Assembly (NCBI GenBank): GCA_017443595.1 | Contig: JAFSYU010000018.1 | Span: 1-41,689, forward strand | Length of the DNA: 41,689 nt | Direction: 5' to 3' | Source of the DNA: Clostridia bacterium | GTDB taxonomy: Bacteria > Bacillota > Clostridia > Oscillospirales > CAG-272 | Part shown: in pieces, positions 1-7,325 of the stretch | Position numbering within the stretch: the first letter of the stretch is position 1 | Layout of the letters: the number at the start of each line of letters is the position of its first letter | The notes under the pieces: generated by a model | Seen by the model: only the letters and a program-made list of their open reading frames with translations | Told to the model about the DNA's origin: nothing | Databases searched by the model: none | Program-made: the position numbers and the translations under genes

Positions 1-139
1 ATAGGACTCAAACGGATGAAATTTCGAGATATTTTCGGCGCGACAGGAAGCAGGAATACGCCGGTATTCCAATGACGACAAACCGAAAAGAGCCGAAATA
101 GCGCCGTTTGAGCGGGTTCGGATAACTCTTGTTACCCTA
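1..139. repeat. Left copy of a ~138-bp repeat, inverted relative to the right end
   Basis: Positions 2-139 match the reverse complement of 41553-41689 almost perfectly; the only difference seen is a short substitution plus one-base indel near position 42-45. The unit contains a perfect 7-bp hairpin (53-59 with 64-70, loop GCCG) and a 9-bp inverted repeat (CTCAAACGG at 7-15, CCGTTTGAG at 104-112) that could close a large stem. It holds no plausible gene. Housekeeping genes fill the window, so a dispersed genomic repeat that broke the assembly is more likely than a linear-replicon end. Confidence 0.9.
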
Positions 140-1048
140 CGGTATCAAAAGATCGTAACCGGGGTTAATAATTTTTATATCCGCTTCTTTAATTTCTCCG
201 GCGTATTCTCCGTCAAGCGTAAACGGGGTGTCTTCCGAAAACTCCATTTTTACGTATGACGATTTAGTGAATATAACGTTTTCATGGTCAAAATTAAGAT
301 CTATGCAGGCGTGTATCGTATCAGGCAGGTCCTCCGGATTTTCAACGCTTCTAATAAGAAGCACCTCCAGTTTACCATCCGACATGCTTACCATGTTTCT
401 CGGCAGATTTATAACTCCGCCGACGGACAGTGAGTTTGCCGCCGCGCCGAAAATAAAATCGTCTTCGTAAACCGCGTCGTCCGTTGTGATACGCGCGTGA
501 TACGGGCGTATTTCAAAAGCGCTTTGTATGCTGTCAAACAGATACGCGGATCTTCCGAATACGTTTTTCGCCTCCTGCGACGTTCCGTATGAAACCTTTG
601 TAAAAGCGCCGAAGGATGAAACGTATATAAATTTTTTACCGTTGAATTCGCCGCAATCCACAGTCTGCAGCTTGCCTTTCGCCATTGTTGATACGGCAAG
701 CTCCGGCATTCTCTGCAGTTTCATGCTTTTGGCAAAATCGTTTGTAGTTCCCGCGGGGATATAGCCGAGAACGGGACGTTCCTTAAGCTCCATCAATCCG
801 CATACTACCTCATGCAGCGTGCCGTCGCCGCCGCAGCATACAACTATATCGTATTTTCCGGCGGACGATCCTGCAAGCTCCGTAGCGTGACCGGCGTATT
901 CCGTCAGATAAAGATCCGGTAAAAAACCGTAGCGTATAAACGTTTTTTTAAGCGCCTCGGCTTTTGCTTTGGAAGTCGTTCTTCCGGCTTTCGGGTTGAC
1001 TATGAGCAATACCTTTTTCCCGCTTGAATATTCTGTTTTATATTCCAT
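137..1048 (-). CDS. Diacylglycerol kinase family lipid kinase (YegS/BmrU type)
   Basis: A 303-residue protein of the DAGK catalytic family, which phosphorylates diacylglycerol or related lipids with ATP at the inner membrane face. Visible motifs are NPKAG near residue 18, the nucleotide-binding GGDGTLHEV near residue 73, PAGTTNDFA near residue 98, and a C-terminal DGEYAGE segment that fits the family's conserved DGE. Length is normal for the family. The start is supported by an AAGGAGG ribosome binding site about 8 bases upstream. It lies 44 bp downstream of the PfkB kinase gene on the same strand, so the two may be co-transcribed. Its TAG stop codon is made of the outermost three bases of the terminal repeat. 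The exact lipid substrate cannot be told from sequence. Confidence 0.9.
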   Translation of the reverse strand: MEYKTEYSSGKKVLLIVNPKAGRTTSKAKAEALKKTFIRYGFLPDLYLTEYAGHATELAGSSAGKYDIVVCCGGDGTLHEVVCGLMELKERPVLGYIPAGTTNDFAKSMKLQRMPELAVSTMAKGKLQTVDCGEFNGKKFIYVSSFGAFTKVSYGTSQEAKNVFGRSAYLFDSIQSAFEIRPYHARITTDDAVYEDDFIFGAAANSLSVGGVINLPRNMVSMSDGKLEVLLIRSVENPEDLPDTIHACIDLNFDHENVIFTKSSYVKMEFSEDTPFTLDGEYAGEIKEADIKIINPGYDLLIP

Positions 1049-1092
1049 ACGTAAACGACCTCCTTCTTTTCAGATTTACAATAAGTTTATAC

Positions 1093-1980
1093 TTAAATAT
1101 ACGATTTGATTACAGTATCAAAAATATTTTTATCAAATAATTCTTCGGAATACGCGGATGCGGATCCGGCGCTTACGGCTGTGATAAAAGGATCTATACC
1201 GTTTTGCTCGCCGTATAAATACCCGGCTATCATGCTGTCGCCGGCGCCGGTGGTATTTCTCGATTTATATCCCGTATCCGTTACAGGAAGATATCTGCAT
1301 CCGTTTTTGTTCAGATGATACGCGCCGTTTTCACCGTCGGATATTATCACGTTTTCCGCGTAAGCAAGCAGTTTTGCGGCGTATTCCGGTATATCTATAT
1401 CCTTATCGCGCCCGAAATGCGCGGCAAGCTCCGCTCTGTTCGGTTTTATAAGAAACGGGCGGTATTCTAAACACGTTTTTAAGGCTTTTCCCGACGTGTC
1501 CGCCGTAAGTCTTGCGCCTGTTTTTTTTATCGCGTCAAGGACCGATACGAGAAGCCCCGGCGTATCCGGAACGGAACCGGAAAGTACGACGGTGTCTTTT
1601 TCGGATAAGCCGGAGATCATATTCAGTAATTCTTCTGTTTCGTTTTGTTTGATTTCCGGCGACGCCGCGTTTATCTCCGTAACGGCTCCGCCGCAAACTA
1701 TTTTTGTATTTATCCTCGTTGTGCCTTCAATTCTGACGAATCTTGCATCTATGCCGTATCCGTTCAGCTGTCTTAATATCTCGTCGCCCGTAAAGCCTCC
1801 GGCAAATCCGGTGCAAACCGTTTTCAAGCCGAGCTTTTTGCAAACGATGCTTACGTTTATACCCTTGCCGCCGCAAAGATCCGCGGTCTTTTTTGCTCTG
1901 TTCGTATCACAAGTTACAAGATCACTGCTCAAAAAAACGTAGTGGTCAATACTCGGATTCAGAGTTATTGTATATATCAT
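1093..1980 (-). CDS. PfkB-family sugar kinase, probably 1-phosphofructokinase
   Basis: A 295-residue ribokinase/PfkB-fold kinase. The N-terminus MIYTITLNPSIDHYV is typical of the FruK/LacC branch, which phosphorylates fructose 1-phosphate or tagatose 6-phosphate. The first PfkB signature GGKGINVS lies near residue 38 and the second, NTTGAGDSMIAGYL with the catalytic Asp of GAGD, near residue 243. No fructose PTS gene or DeoR-type regulator lies alongside, so the fructose assignment rests on subfamily resemblance only. The start ATG is preceded by a modest AGAGGTT site and a good promoter at 2000-2027. Complete and intact. Confidence 0.85.
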   Translation of the reverse strand: MIYTITLNPSIDHYVFLSSDLVTCDTNRAKKTADLCGGKGINVSIVCKKLGLKTVCTGFAGGFTGDEILRQLNGYGIDARFVRIEGTTRINTKIVCGGAVTEINAASPEIKQNETEELLNMISGLSEKDTVVLSGSVPDTPGLLVSVLDAIKKTGARLTADTSGKALKTCLEYRPFLIKPNRAELAAHFGRDKDIDIPEYAAKLLAYAENVIISDGENGAYHLNKNGCRYLPVTDTGYKSRNTTGAGDSMIAGYLYGEQNGIDPFITAVSAGSASAYSEELFDKNIFDTVIKSYI

Positions 1981-1999
1981 AATAACCTCTTTCCGTATT

Positions 2000-2027
2000 A
2001 TTATATCATAATGATCAAAAATGTCAA
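2000..2027 (-). promoter_or_regulatory. Sigma-A promoter of the PfkB kinase / lipid kinase pair
   Basis: On the minus strand TTGACA (2022-2027) is followed after 16 bases by TATAAT (2000-2005). The spacer side of the -10 box holds the short palindrome ATCATAATGAT (2006-2016), a possible repressor site. It is divergent from the ylxM promoter about 30 bp away. Confidence 0.75.
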
Positions 2028-2054
2028 GTTAAAATCAAAAATTTATAAAAAGTA

Positions 2055-2083
2055 TTGACAAAACGGATTTTTTGTGATATACT
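2055..2083 (+). promoter_or_regulatory. Sigma-A promoter of the ylxM-ffh-rpsP-khpA operon
   Basis: Perfect -35 TTGACA (2055-2060), a 17-bp spacer, and -10 TATACT (2078-2083). The predicted transcript starts near 2090, giving a leader of about 25 bases before ylxM. Confidence 0.85.
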
Positions 2084-2113
2084 CTGTAAAGTATTTTGCT
2101 TTACAGGTGTGTT

Positions 2114-2449
2114 ATGGATGCAGATAAGGCGCGCGTATGCGTTCTATACGATATTTACGGTGAGCTTTTGCCCGCCTCCGTTTCGGAGTTTATTGATCTG
2201 TATTACAATAACGATCTTTCGCTGTCCGAAGCGGCGGAAAACACCGGTATATCCCGCCAGGGCGTACGCGACGGCATAATGCGCGGGACAAAACTGCTTG
2301 AAGAGTACGAGGAAAAACTCGGGCTTTATAAAAAATACAAAAACAACAAAGAAGCCGTATCAAAGATAAGAGCGGAGCTTGATACGGCGGATATCACAGA
2401 CGAATTAAAAGAAAAGATCGTTTCTCTGCTCGGCACACTCTCTTTTTAA
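2114..2449 (+). CDS. ylxM: YlxM family putative DNA-binding protein
   Basis: A 111-residue protein with a sigma-70 region-4-like helix-turn-helix (residues about 18-60: LSLSEAAENTGISRQGVRDGI). It matches the YlxM/p13 family, which almost always precedes ffh in Firmicutes and has been linked to the signal recognition particle pathway. The ATG at 2114 is preferred to an in-frame TTG at 2096, because AGGTG sits 5 bases before the ATG and the TTG would lie almost at the predicted transcription start. The gene ends 9 bp before ffh. The location strongly supports the identification; its molecular role is not settled. Confidence 0.85.
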   Translation: MDADKARVCVLYDIYGELLPASVSEFIDLYYNNDLSLSEAAENTGISRQGVRDGIMRGTKLLEEYEEKLGLYKKYKNNKEAVSKIRAELDTADITDELKEKIVSLLGTLSF

Positions 2450-2458
2450 GGAGTCAAA

Positions 2459-3790
2459 ATGCAGCAATCATTATCGGAAAAACTGTCACGCGCATTCTCC
2501 GTTTTTAAAAACAAAGGCAAACTGTCCGAGTCGGACATAAAGGAAGGAATGCGTCAGATAAAGCTCGCATTGCTTGAAGCTGACGTAAACTTCAAAGTCG
2601 TTAAAGAGTTTATAAACTCCGTATCGGAGCGCGCCGTGGGCACTGAGGTCATGGAATCTCTCGTTCCCTCGCAGATGATAGTAAAAATAGTAAATGAAGA
2701 GCTTACAGCGCTTATGGGCGGTCAGGCTGAAAAGGTCAAATTCTCCTCAAAGCCGCCTACGGTCATAATGCTCGTAGGTCTGCAGGGCGCCGGCAAAACG
2801 ACGCACTGCGCAAAGCTGGCAAAATTCTTTAAAGATAAAAACGAAAAACGGCCGCTGCTCGTAGCGTGCGACGTTTACAGACCCGCCGCCATTAAACAGC
2901 TGCAGGTCGTCGGCGAATCCGTCGGTGTGCCGGTGTTCACTATGGGCGACAAGCTCTCACCCGTAGATATTGCCAAAGCCGGCATAAACCACGCGATAAA
3001 ATACGGCAACGACGTAGTTATCATAGATACCGCCGGACGTCTTCACATTGACGAAACGCTTATGGAAGAGCTGCAGAAGATCAAAGCTGCGGTCGAACCG
3101 GAGGAGATACTGTTAACGATAGACGCGATGCTCGGTCAGGACGCGGTGAACGTTGCCAAAACGTTCAACGAAATGCTTGATATAACCGGCGTTATCCTTA
3201 CAAAGCTCGACGGCGATACGAGAGGCGGCGCGGCGTTAAGCGTTAAATACGTTACCGGTAAGCCTATCAAATTCTGCGGTATCGGCGAAAAGATGGACGC
3301 GCTTGAAGTATTCCATCCTGACAGAATGGCGCAGCGAATACTCGGTATGGGCGACGTCCTGACGCTTATTGAAAAAGCCGAATCCGCGATAGACGCAAAA
3401 AAAGCCGAGGAGATGGAGCGCAAGCTTGCTGAAAACTCGTTTACTTTGGCGGATTATCTTGATCAGCTCGATCAGCTCAAAAACATGGGACCGATAGAAA
3501 ACGTCCTCAAAATGATACCGGGCGCGAATTCCGCGGCGTTAAAGGACATACAGATAGACGACAGAGCGATAGACAGGACAAAAGCAATAATACAGTCCAT
3601 GACGCCGAAAGAAAGAAACAAGCCGGCGATAATAAATTCCTCACGCAAAAAGCGTATAGCCGCCGGCTGCGGAATGAAGGTAGAAGATGTAAACAGGCTT
3701 CTCAAGCAGTACGAACAGACGCACAAGCTCATGAAGCAGTTCAGCCGTGACGGCGGTAAGAAACTCAGCCGCCGCTTCGGTATAAGATAA
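2459..3790 (+). CDS. ffh: Signal recognition particle protein Ffh (SRP54 GTPase)
   Basis: A 443-residue SRP GTPase that binds signal sequences and 4.5S/6S RNA and delivers ribosomes to FtsY at the membrane. Order of domains: N-terminal four-helix bundle (about 1-95), GTPase G domain with P-loop GLQGAGKTT (107-115), DTAGRLH near 190 and TKLDGD near 248, then the methionine-rich M domain (about 330-443) with the RNA-binding stretch SSRKKRIAAGCG. Length matches the family (about 440-450). An AAGGAG ribosome binding site overlaps the ylxM end. The C-terminus is short after the basic helix, without a long Gly/Met tail. Complete. Confidence 0.97.
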   Translation: MQQSLSEKLSRAFSVFKNKGKLSESDIKEGMRQIKLALLEADVNFKVVKEFINSVSERAVGTEVMESLVPSQMIVKIVNEELTALMGGQAEKVKFSSKPPTVIMLVGLQGAGKTTHCAKLAKFFKDKNEKRPLLVACDVYRPAAIKQLQVVGESVGVPVFTMGDKLSPVDIAKAGINHAIKYGNDVVIIDTAGRLHIDETLMEELQKIKAAVEPEEILLTIDAMLGQDAVNVAKTFNEMLDITGVILTKLDGDTRGGAALSVKYVTGKPIKFCGIGEKMDALEVFHPDRMAQRILGMGDVLTLIEKAESAIDAKKAEEMERKLAENSFTLADYLDQLDQLKNMGPIENVLKMIPGANSAALKDIQIDDRAIDRTKAIIQSMTPKERNKPAIINSSRKKRIAAGCGMKVEDVNRLLKQYEQTHKLMKQFSRDGGKKLSRRFGIR

Positions 3791-3849
3791 ACACGATATA
3801 AACCGAATTCGGTTATATATAAAAATATTTTGAAAGGAAATATACAAAA

Positions 3850-4098
3850 ATGGCAGTCAAAATCAGACTCAAAAGGATCGGAGCTAAGAAAAACCCTTTT
3901 TACCGCGTAGTAGTTGCGGATTCCCGTTCTCCCAGAGACGGAAAATTCATTGAGGAGATCGGTACTTACGATCCCATGGCGGAGCCCGCTGTTGTAAAGA
4001 TAGACGCCGAAAAGGCTAATACCTGGATCAAAAACGGCGCTCAGCCCACAGAGACGGTCAAATCCCTGCTCGTAAAAAGCGGCGTCATCTCCAAGTAA
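3850..4098 (+). CDS. rpsP: 30S ribosomal protein S16
   Basis: An 82-residue S16 protein of the small ribosomal subunit, recognised by the N-terminus [19 protein letters not shown] and the following [28 protein letters not shown] ribosome binding site precedes the ATG. It lies 59 bp after ffh in the conserved ylxM-ffh-rpsP-khpA order. The short spacer before khpA contains a GC-rich hairpin (GCCGTC...GACGGC). The usual next partners rimM, trmD and rplS are not found downstream. Confidence 0.97.
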   Translation: MAVKIRLKRIGAKKNPFYRVVVADSRSPRDGKFIEEIGTYDPMAEPAVVKIDAEKANTWIKNGAQPTETVKSLLVKSGVISK

Positions 4099-4169
4099 TG
4101 CAGCCACCCGCCGTCCTGCACCGACGGCAGCGGCGCGGTGTTTGCAGCGTCGGAGAAACGGAATGAATA

Positions 4170-4409
4170 ATGAACGTATATAAGCAGATTCTTATTGATA
4201 TCGCCCGCGCAATAGTCGACGATCCGGACAGCGTAACGGTATCATGCAGCGAAGGTGAGGACGGAGAAATTGTTCTTACGCTTTCCGTTGCCCCCGATGA
4301 CATGGGGAAAGTTATAGGAAAGCACGGCAGGATAGCAAAAGCCATACGCTCAGTTATCAGAGCCGCCGCAAACCGCGACGGTGACAGAGTTGTTGTAGAA
4401 ATACAGTAA
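4170..4409 (+). CDS. khpA: KhpA family KH-domain RNA-binding protein
   Basis: A 79-residue single KH-domain protein; the RNA-binding loop is GKVIGKHGRIAKAIR (about residues 47-61), containing the diagnostic GxxG as GKHG. KhpA (YlqC) pairs with KhpB/Jag in Firmicutes as an RNA chaperone affecting cell size and division. It lies in its canonical place after rpsP. The ribosome binding site is weak (CGGAG about 15 bases upstream), suggesting some translational coupling or low expression. A strong terminator follows immediately, so the operon ends here. Confidence 0.92.
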   Translation: MNVYKQILIDIARAIVDDPDSVTVSCSEGEDGEIVLTLSVAPDDMGKVIGKHGRIAKAIRSVIRAAANRDGDRVVVEIQ

Positions 4410-4442
4410 ACCGTACTCAAAACAATTTTATCCCGAACCTCT

Positions 4443-4475
4443 AAACGCCTCCGGTATATCCGGCAGGCGTTTTAT
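4443..4475 (+). terminator. Rho-independent terminator of the ylxM-khpA operon
   Basis: Stem AAACGCCT (4443-4450) with AGGCGTTT (4465-4472), extended inward by CCGG/CCGG, followed by a T-rich run. Confidence 0.85.
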
Positions 4476-4553
4476 TTTGAACGAAATGTTACATAATAGT
4501 TATGTCATCGGTTAATTATTTTCATGGTTTTTCTGAAATATGTCAATACATGA

Positions 4554-4582
4554 TTGACAAATCAAAAAAACTGTGGTATTAT
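4554..4582 (+). promoter_or_regulatory. Sigma-A promoter of the lysine riboswitch transcript
   Basis: TTGACA (4554-4559), 17-bp spacer, TATTAT (4577-4582), placing the transcript start just upstream of the riboswitch P1 stem. Confidence 0.8.
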
Positions 4583-4597
4583 GAGCCAAATTGAAAC

Positions 4598-4762
4598 GTA
4601 GGTAGAGGCGCGGAATACATGATTACCCGTCAGCAAACAGGCTAACGCTGAACGGTCAAAGGGTCTTCCGCCGAAGTGCAGCTTAGCCGCCTTGCTTTGC
4701 TGTGCTGGGCCGTCGGGAAATACCCGCCGGACTGTCATTTAAAAGTGGAGCGCTATCTTAAT
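4598..4762 (+). promoter_or_regulatory. Lysine riboswitch (L box) aptamer
   Basis: The conserved pieces of the lysine aptamer occur in order: GGTAGAGGCGCG closing P1 on the 5' side, AAAGGGTCTTCCGCCGAAG in the core, CTGGGCCGTCGGG and GGACTGTCA further on, and GTGGAGCGCTATCTTA closing P1 on the 3' side. GGTAG pairs with CTATC to form P1. These are the hallmark positions of the class that binds lysine and represses biosynthesis or uptake genes. It is followed by an intrinsic terminator and then an amino-acid ABC transporter operon, which fits an OFF switch. Confirmation would be a covariance-model hit to the Rfam lysine family. Confidence 0.93.
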
Positions 4763-4789
4763 TTTATCAATTTTACTATTGGTATTTTT

Positions 4790-4820
4790 AAAGAACTGCT
4801 TCCTTCTGCGGTTCTTTTTG
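4790..4820 (+). terminator. Regulatory terminator of the lysine riboswitch
   Basis: Stem AAAGAACTGC (4790-4799) with GCGGTTCTTT (4808-4817), one G-U pair, loop TTCCTTCT, followed by Ts. It lies between aptamer and first gene, so it is the expression platform: lysine binding is expected to favour termination. Confidence 0.8.
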
Positions 4821-4847
4821 ATTTATATTTTTCAGGAGTGGAAAAAA

Positions 4848-5684
4848 ATGAAAAAAATCTTAGCATCAGTCCTCGCGTTATTTATGGTAGTATCGCTGTT
4901 TCTTCTCACGTCTTGCAATAACAGCAATACCGGTAAAAAAACGCTTAAAGTAGCAATGGAATGCGCGTATGCGCCGTACAACTGGGCGCAGTCCGATAAT
5001 TCCAACGGTTCCGTTCCGATAAGCGGCAGATCCGACTTTGCAAACGGTTACGACGTTATGATCGCAAAGAAGATATGCGAGAAAAACGGTTGGGATCTTG
5101 AAATTTACTCTCTTGACTGGGACGCTCTTATACCTGCAGTACAGACCGGTCAGGTAGACTGCGTTATAGCCGGTCAGTCAATGACCGAAGACAGAAAACA
5201 GCAGGTAGATTTTGCGGGTCCGTACCTTTATGCGACTATAGTATGTCTCGTTAAATCCGACAGTGCTTACGCTTCCGCAACGTCAATAAACGATTTTGCC
5301 GGCGCGAAATGCACCTCCCAGCTCGGAACCATCTGGTATGATACCTGCCTGCCGCAGGTAAAAGACGCAACTGTGCTTGCCGGTAAGGAAAGCGCTCCGG
5401 CTATGCTCATGGCGCTTGAGACGGGCGAAGTTGATTTTGTATGCACGGACAGACCTACGGCTCAGGCGGCCGTCATCGCATACCCCGATCTTAAGATACT
5501 TGATTTTGCCGGCACAGAAGGTGATTTTCAGGTAGATGAAGGTGAGATCAACATCGGTATCTCCGTACAGAAAGGCAACACGGAGCTCTTCAATAAGATA
5601 AACGATGCGCTCAAGGGAATGACGGCTGACGATTTCAACGCCATCATGAACGACGCTATAAAGATACAGCCTGTATCCAACTGA
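4848..5684 (+). CDS. ABC transporter substrate-binding lipoprotein, predicted lysine-specific
   Basis: A 278-residue extracytoplasmic solute-binding protein of the polar amino-acid family (SBP_bac_3). It has a lipoprotein signal peptide with lipobox LTSC and lipidated Cys23, then the mature fold starting KTLKVAMECAYAPYNW. The segment SMTEDRKQQVDFAGPYLYA is typical of the family, and two lobes are visible. The ATG at 4848 is chosen because AGGAG lies 9 bases upstream and the signal peptide begins there; an earlier in-frame start at 4779 would lie inside the terminator region. Family members bind Lys/Arg/His, Gln or Cys; the lysine riboswitch in the leader points to lysine. First gene of a three-gene operon. 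Confidence 0.9.
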   Translation: MKKILASVLALFMVVSLFLLTSCNNSNTGKKTLKVAMECAYAPYNWAQSDNSNGSVPISGRSDFANGYDVMIAKKICEKNGWDLEIYSLDWDALIPAVQTGQVDCVIAGQSMTEDRKQQVDFAGPYLYATIVCLVKSDSAYASATSINDFAGAKCTSQLGTIWYDTCLPQVKDATVLAGKESAPAMLMALETGEVDFVCTDRPTAQAAVIAYPDLKILDFAGTEGDFQVDEGEINIGISVQKGNTELFNKINDALKGMTADDFNAIMNDAIKIQPVSN

Positions 5685-5696
5685 CAGTAATATTAT

Positions 5697-6530
5697 ATGG
5701 GCAGCGAAACAACTCAATTTTCCGACATAATAACAAAGCTGTTTTCCGATATAGGAAAGCTTTGGCAGGACGCGGCGCCTCAATACTTAAAAGGAGCAGG
5801 AGATACCCTGCTCCTTGCGGTCATTGCTACGGCTGTCGGGTGTCTTATCGGACTGTTCTGCGGTATATTGCAGACTTTATCTTATTCCAAAAACGACTTC
5901 TGGCTCAAAAAAGCAGTTATAAACGTTGTTAAAGCCGTTGTCAGAATATACGTTGAAGTATTCCGCGGAACGCCTATGATACTTCAGGCCGTGTTTATTT
6001 TCTTCGGTCTGCCGTATCTTACGGCTAACGCTCTGCGTTTTGACGTTATAACCGCGGCGTATATCGTAGTTTCCATAAACACCGGCGCATACATGGCGGA
6101 AACCGTGCGCGGCGGTATATTATCTATAGACAAAGGTCAGACCGAGGGCGCAATGGCAATAGGTATGAACCATTTTCAGACTATGGTCAAGGTCATACTC
6201 CCGCAGACTTTGCGCAATATCATACCGCAGATTGGAAACAATCTGATAATCAATATAAAAGATACGTCCGTAATGTTCATCATCGGCTACGCCGAGCTTT
6301 TCGCGGCGCACAAATCCTACGTCGGCGCGACTTATCTGTATTTCCCGTCCGCAGTCGTAACCATGATAATGTATCTGATAATGACTACGGTATGTTCTCT
6401 ACTCCTCAGACTTTGGGAGCATCTTATGGACGGTCCGGAAAACTTCAATCTGGCTACCACGGATTCACTTGCTCTGACAAGCGGGATGAATAACTTTCCC
6501 ACGGGAAGAAAAAAGAGGTGGGCAAGATGA
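5697..6530 (+). CDS. Polar amino-acid ABC transporter permease, predicted lysine uptake
   Basis: A 277-residue HisM/GlnP-type inner-membrane permease. A periplasm-facing or cytosolic N-terminal stretch of about 30 residues is followed by several membrane segments. The EAA loop that docks on the ATPase is [21 protein letters not shown] (about residues 150-170, slightly divergent), and the fragment [17 protein letters not shown] is typical of the subfamily. It lies 12 bp after the binding-protein gene and has no obvious Shine-Dalgarno sequence, so translation is probably coupled to the upstream gene. Its stop overlaps the next gene by ATGA. Only one permease is present, so it likely works as a homodimer. 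Confidence 0.92.
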   Translation: MGSETTQFSDIITKLFSDIGKLWQDAAPQYLKGAGDTLLLAVIATAVGCLIGLFCGILQTLSYSKNDFWLKKAVINVVKAVVRIYVEVFRGTPMILQAVFIFFGLPYLTANALRFDVITAAYIVVSINTGAYMAETVRGGILSIDKGQTEGAMAIGMNHFQTMVKVILPQTLRNIIPQIGNNLIINIKDTSVMFIIGYAELFAAHKSYVGATYLYFPSAVVTMIMYLIMTTVCSLLLRLWEHLMDGPENFNLATTDSLALTSGMNNFPTGRKKRWAR

Positions 6531-7273
6531 GCGATAACGTAATACTTCAGGTCGAACACTTATCAAAGGATTTCGGATCGAACCGCGTGCTGAAAGATAT
6601 AGATTTCACCGTCAGCCAGGGCGAGGTCATAAGCATAATCGGCGCGTCAGGTTCCGGCAAAAGCACGCTTCTCCGCTGCATAAATCTGCTTGAAACTCCC
6701 ACGTCCGGCGCTATTATCTATCACGGACAGAATATTTTAGACAGGAGCGTAAAGCCGCCGAAATACAGATCGAAAGTCGGCATGGTGTTTCAGTCTTTCA
6801 ATCTGTTCAATAATATGAACGTGCTGAAAAACTGCATAGTCGGTCAGACTACGGTCTTGGGCAAAAACAAAGAGGAAGCAAAAGAAAACGCGCTTAAATA
6901 TCTGTCAAACGTCGGTATGGACGCGTACGTAAAAGCAAAACCGAAGCAGCTTTCCGGCGGACAGAAGCAGAGGGTGGCTATCGCAAGAGCGCTTGCTATG
7001 GAGCCGGAGATGCTTCTGTTTGACGAGCCTACCTCGGCTCTCGACCCGGAGACTGTCGGCGAAGTTCTTTCCGTTATGAAAACTTTAGCGGAAAGCGGCA
7101 TGACGATGATCGTCGTCACGCACGAAATGGCGTTTGCAAAAGACGTCAGCACTCGCGTCATCTACATGAGCGACGGCGTCATCTGCGAAGAAGGTACGCC
7201 GGAGCAGATCTTCGGCGACCCGCAGAAAGAAGAAACAAAATCGTTTTTATCAAGATTCAGAAATACCAACTGA
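6527..7273 (+). CDS. Polar amino-acid ABC transporter ATP-binding protein
   Basis: A 248-residue ATPase of the GlnQ/HisP group. Walker A is GASGSGKST (residues 39-47), the signature [15 protein letters not shown] is followed by Walker [12 protein letters not shown], and the H-loop histidine lies in VTHEMAFA. The ATG at 6527 is preferred to a GTG 9 bases earlier: AGAGGTGG precedes it and it forms an ATGA overlap with the permease stop. Complete. The last ~90 bp of the gene occur again at 8896-8989, on the far side of the next gene. Confidence 0.95.
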   Translation: MSDNVILQVEHLSKDFGSNRVLKDIDFTVSQGEVISIIGASGSGKSTLLRCINLLETPTSGAIIYHGQNILDRSVKPPKYRSKVGMVFQSFNLFNNMNVLKNCIVGQTTVLGKNKEEAKENALKYLSNVGMDAYVKAKPKQLSGGQKQRVAIARALAMEPEMLLFDEPTSALDPETVGEVLSVMKTLAESGMTMIVVTHEMAFAKDVSTRVIYMSDGVICEEGTPEQIFGDPQKEETKSFLSRFRNTN

Positions 7274-7280
7274 TATAAAA
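7187..7280 (+). repeat. 94-bp direct repeat, copy 1 (3' end of the ABC ATPase gene)
   Basis: This segment matches 8896-8989 in the same orientation with four substitutions seen in 94 bases, and the match runs past the stop codon into the A-rich sequence. The copies bracket about 1.6 kb that holds the XRE-stalk gene and an unrelated coding fragment. Confidence 0.9.
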
Positions 7281-7314
7281 AGACGCTTTTGATATTTTCA
7301 AAAGCGTCTTTTTT
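7278..7314 (+). terminator. Rho-independent terminator of the lysine transporter operon
   Basis: A 15-bp stem (AAAAGACGCTTTTGA with TCAAAAGCGTCTTTT) followed by a T run. Its symmetrical A/T flanks could also serve the XRE gene that converges from the other side. Confidence 0.88.
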
Positions 7315-7325
7315 CATGCGTTATA

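Noticed and set aside
3472..4107. 211-codon minus-strand frame over ffh and rpsP
   Set aside because: Antisense to two conserved genes, with no family features.
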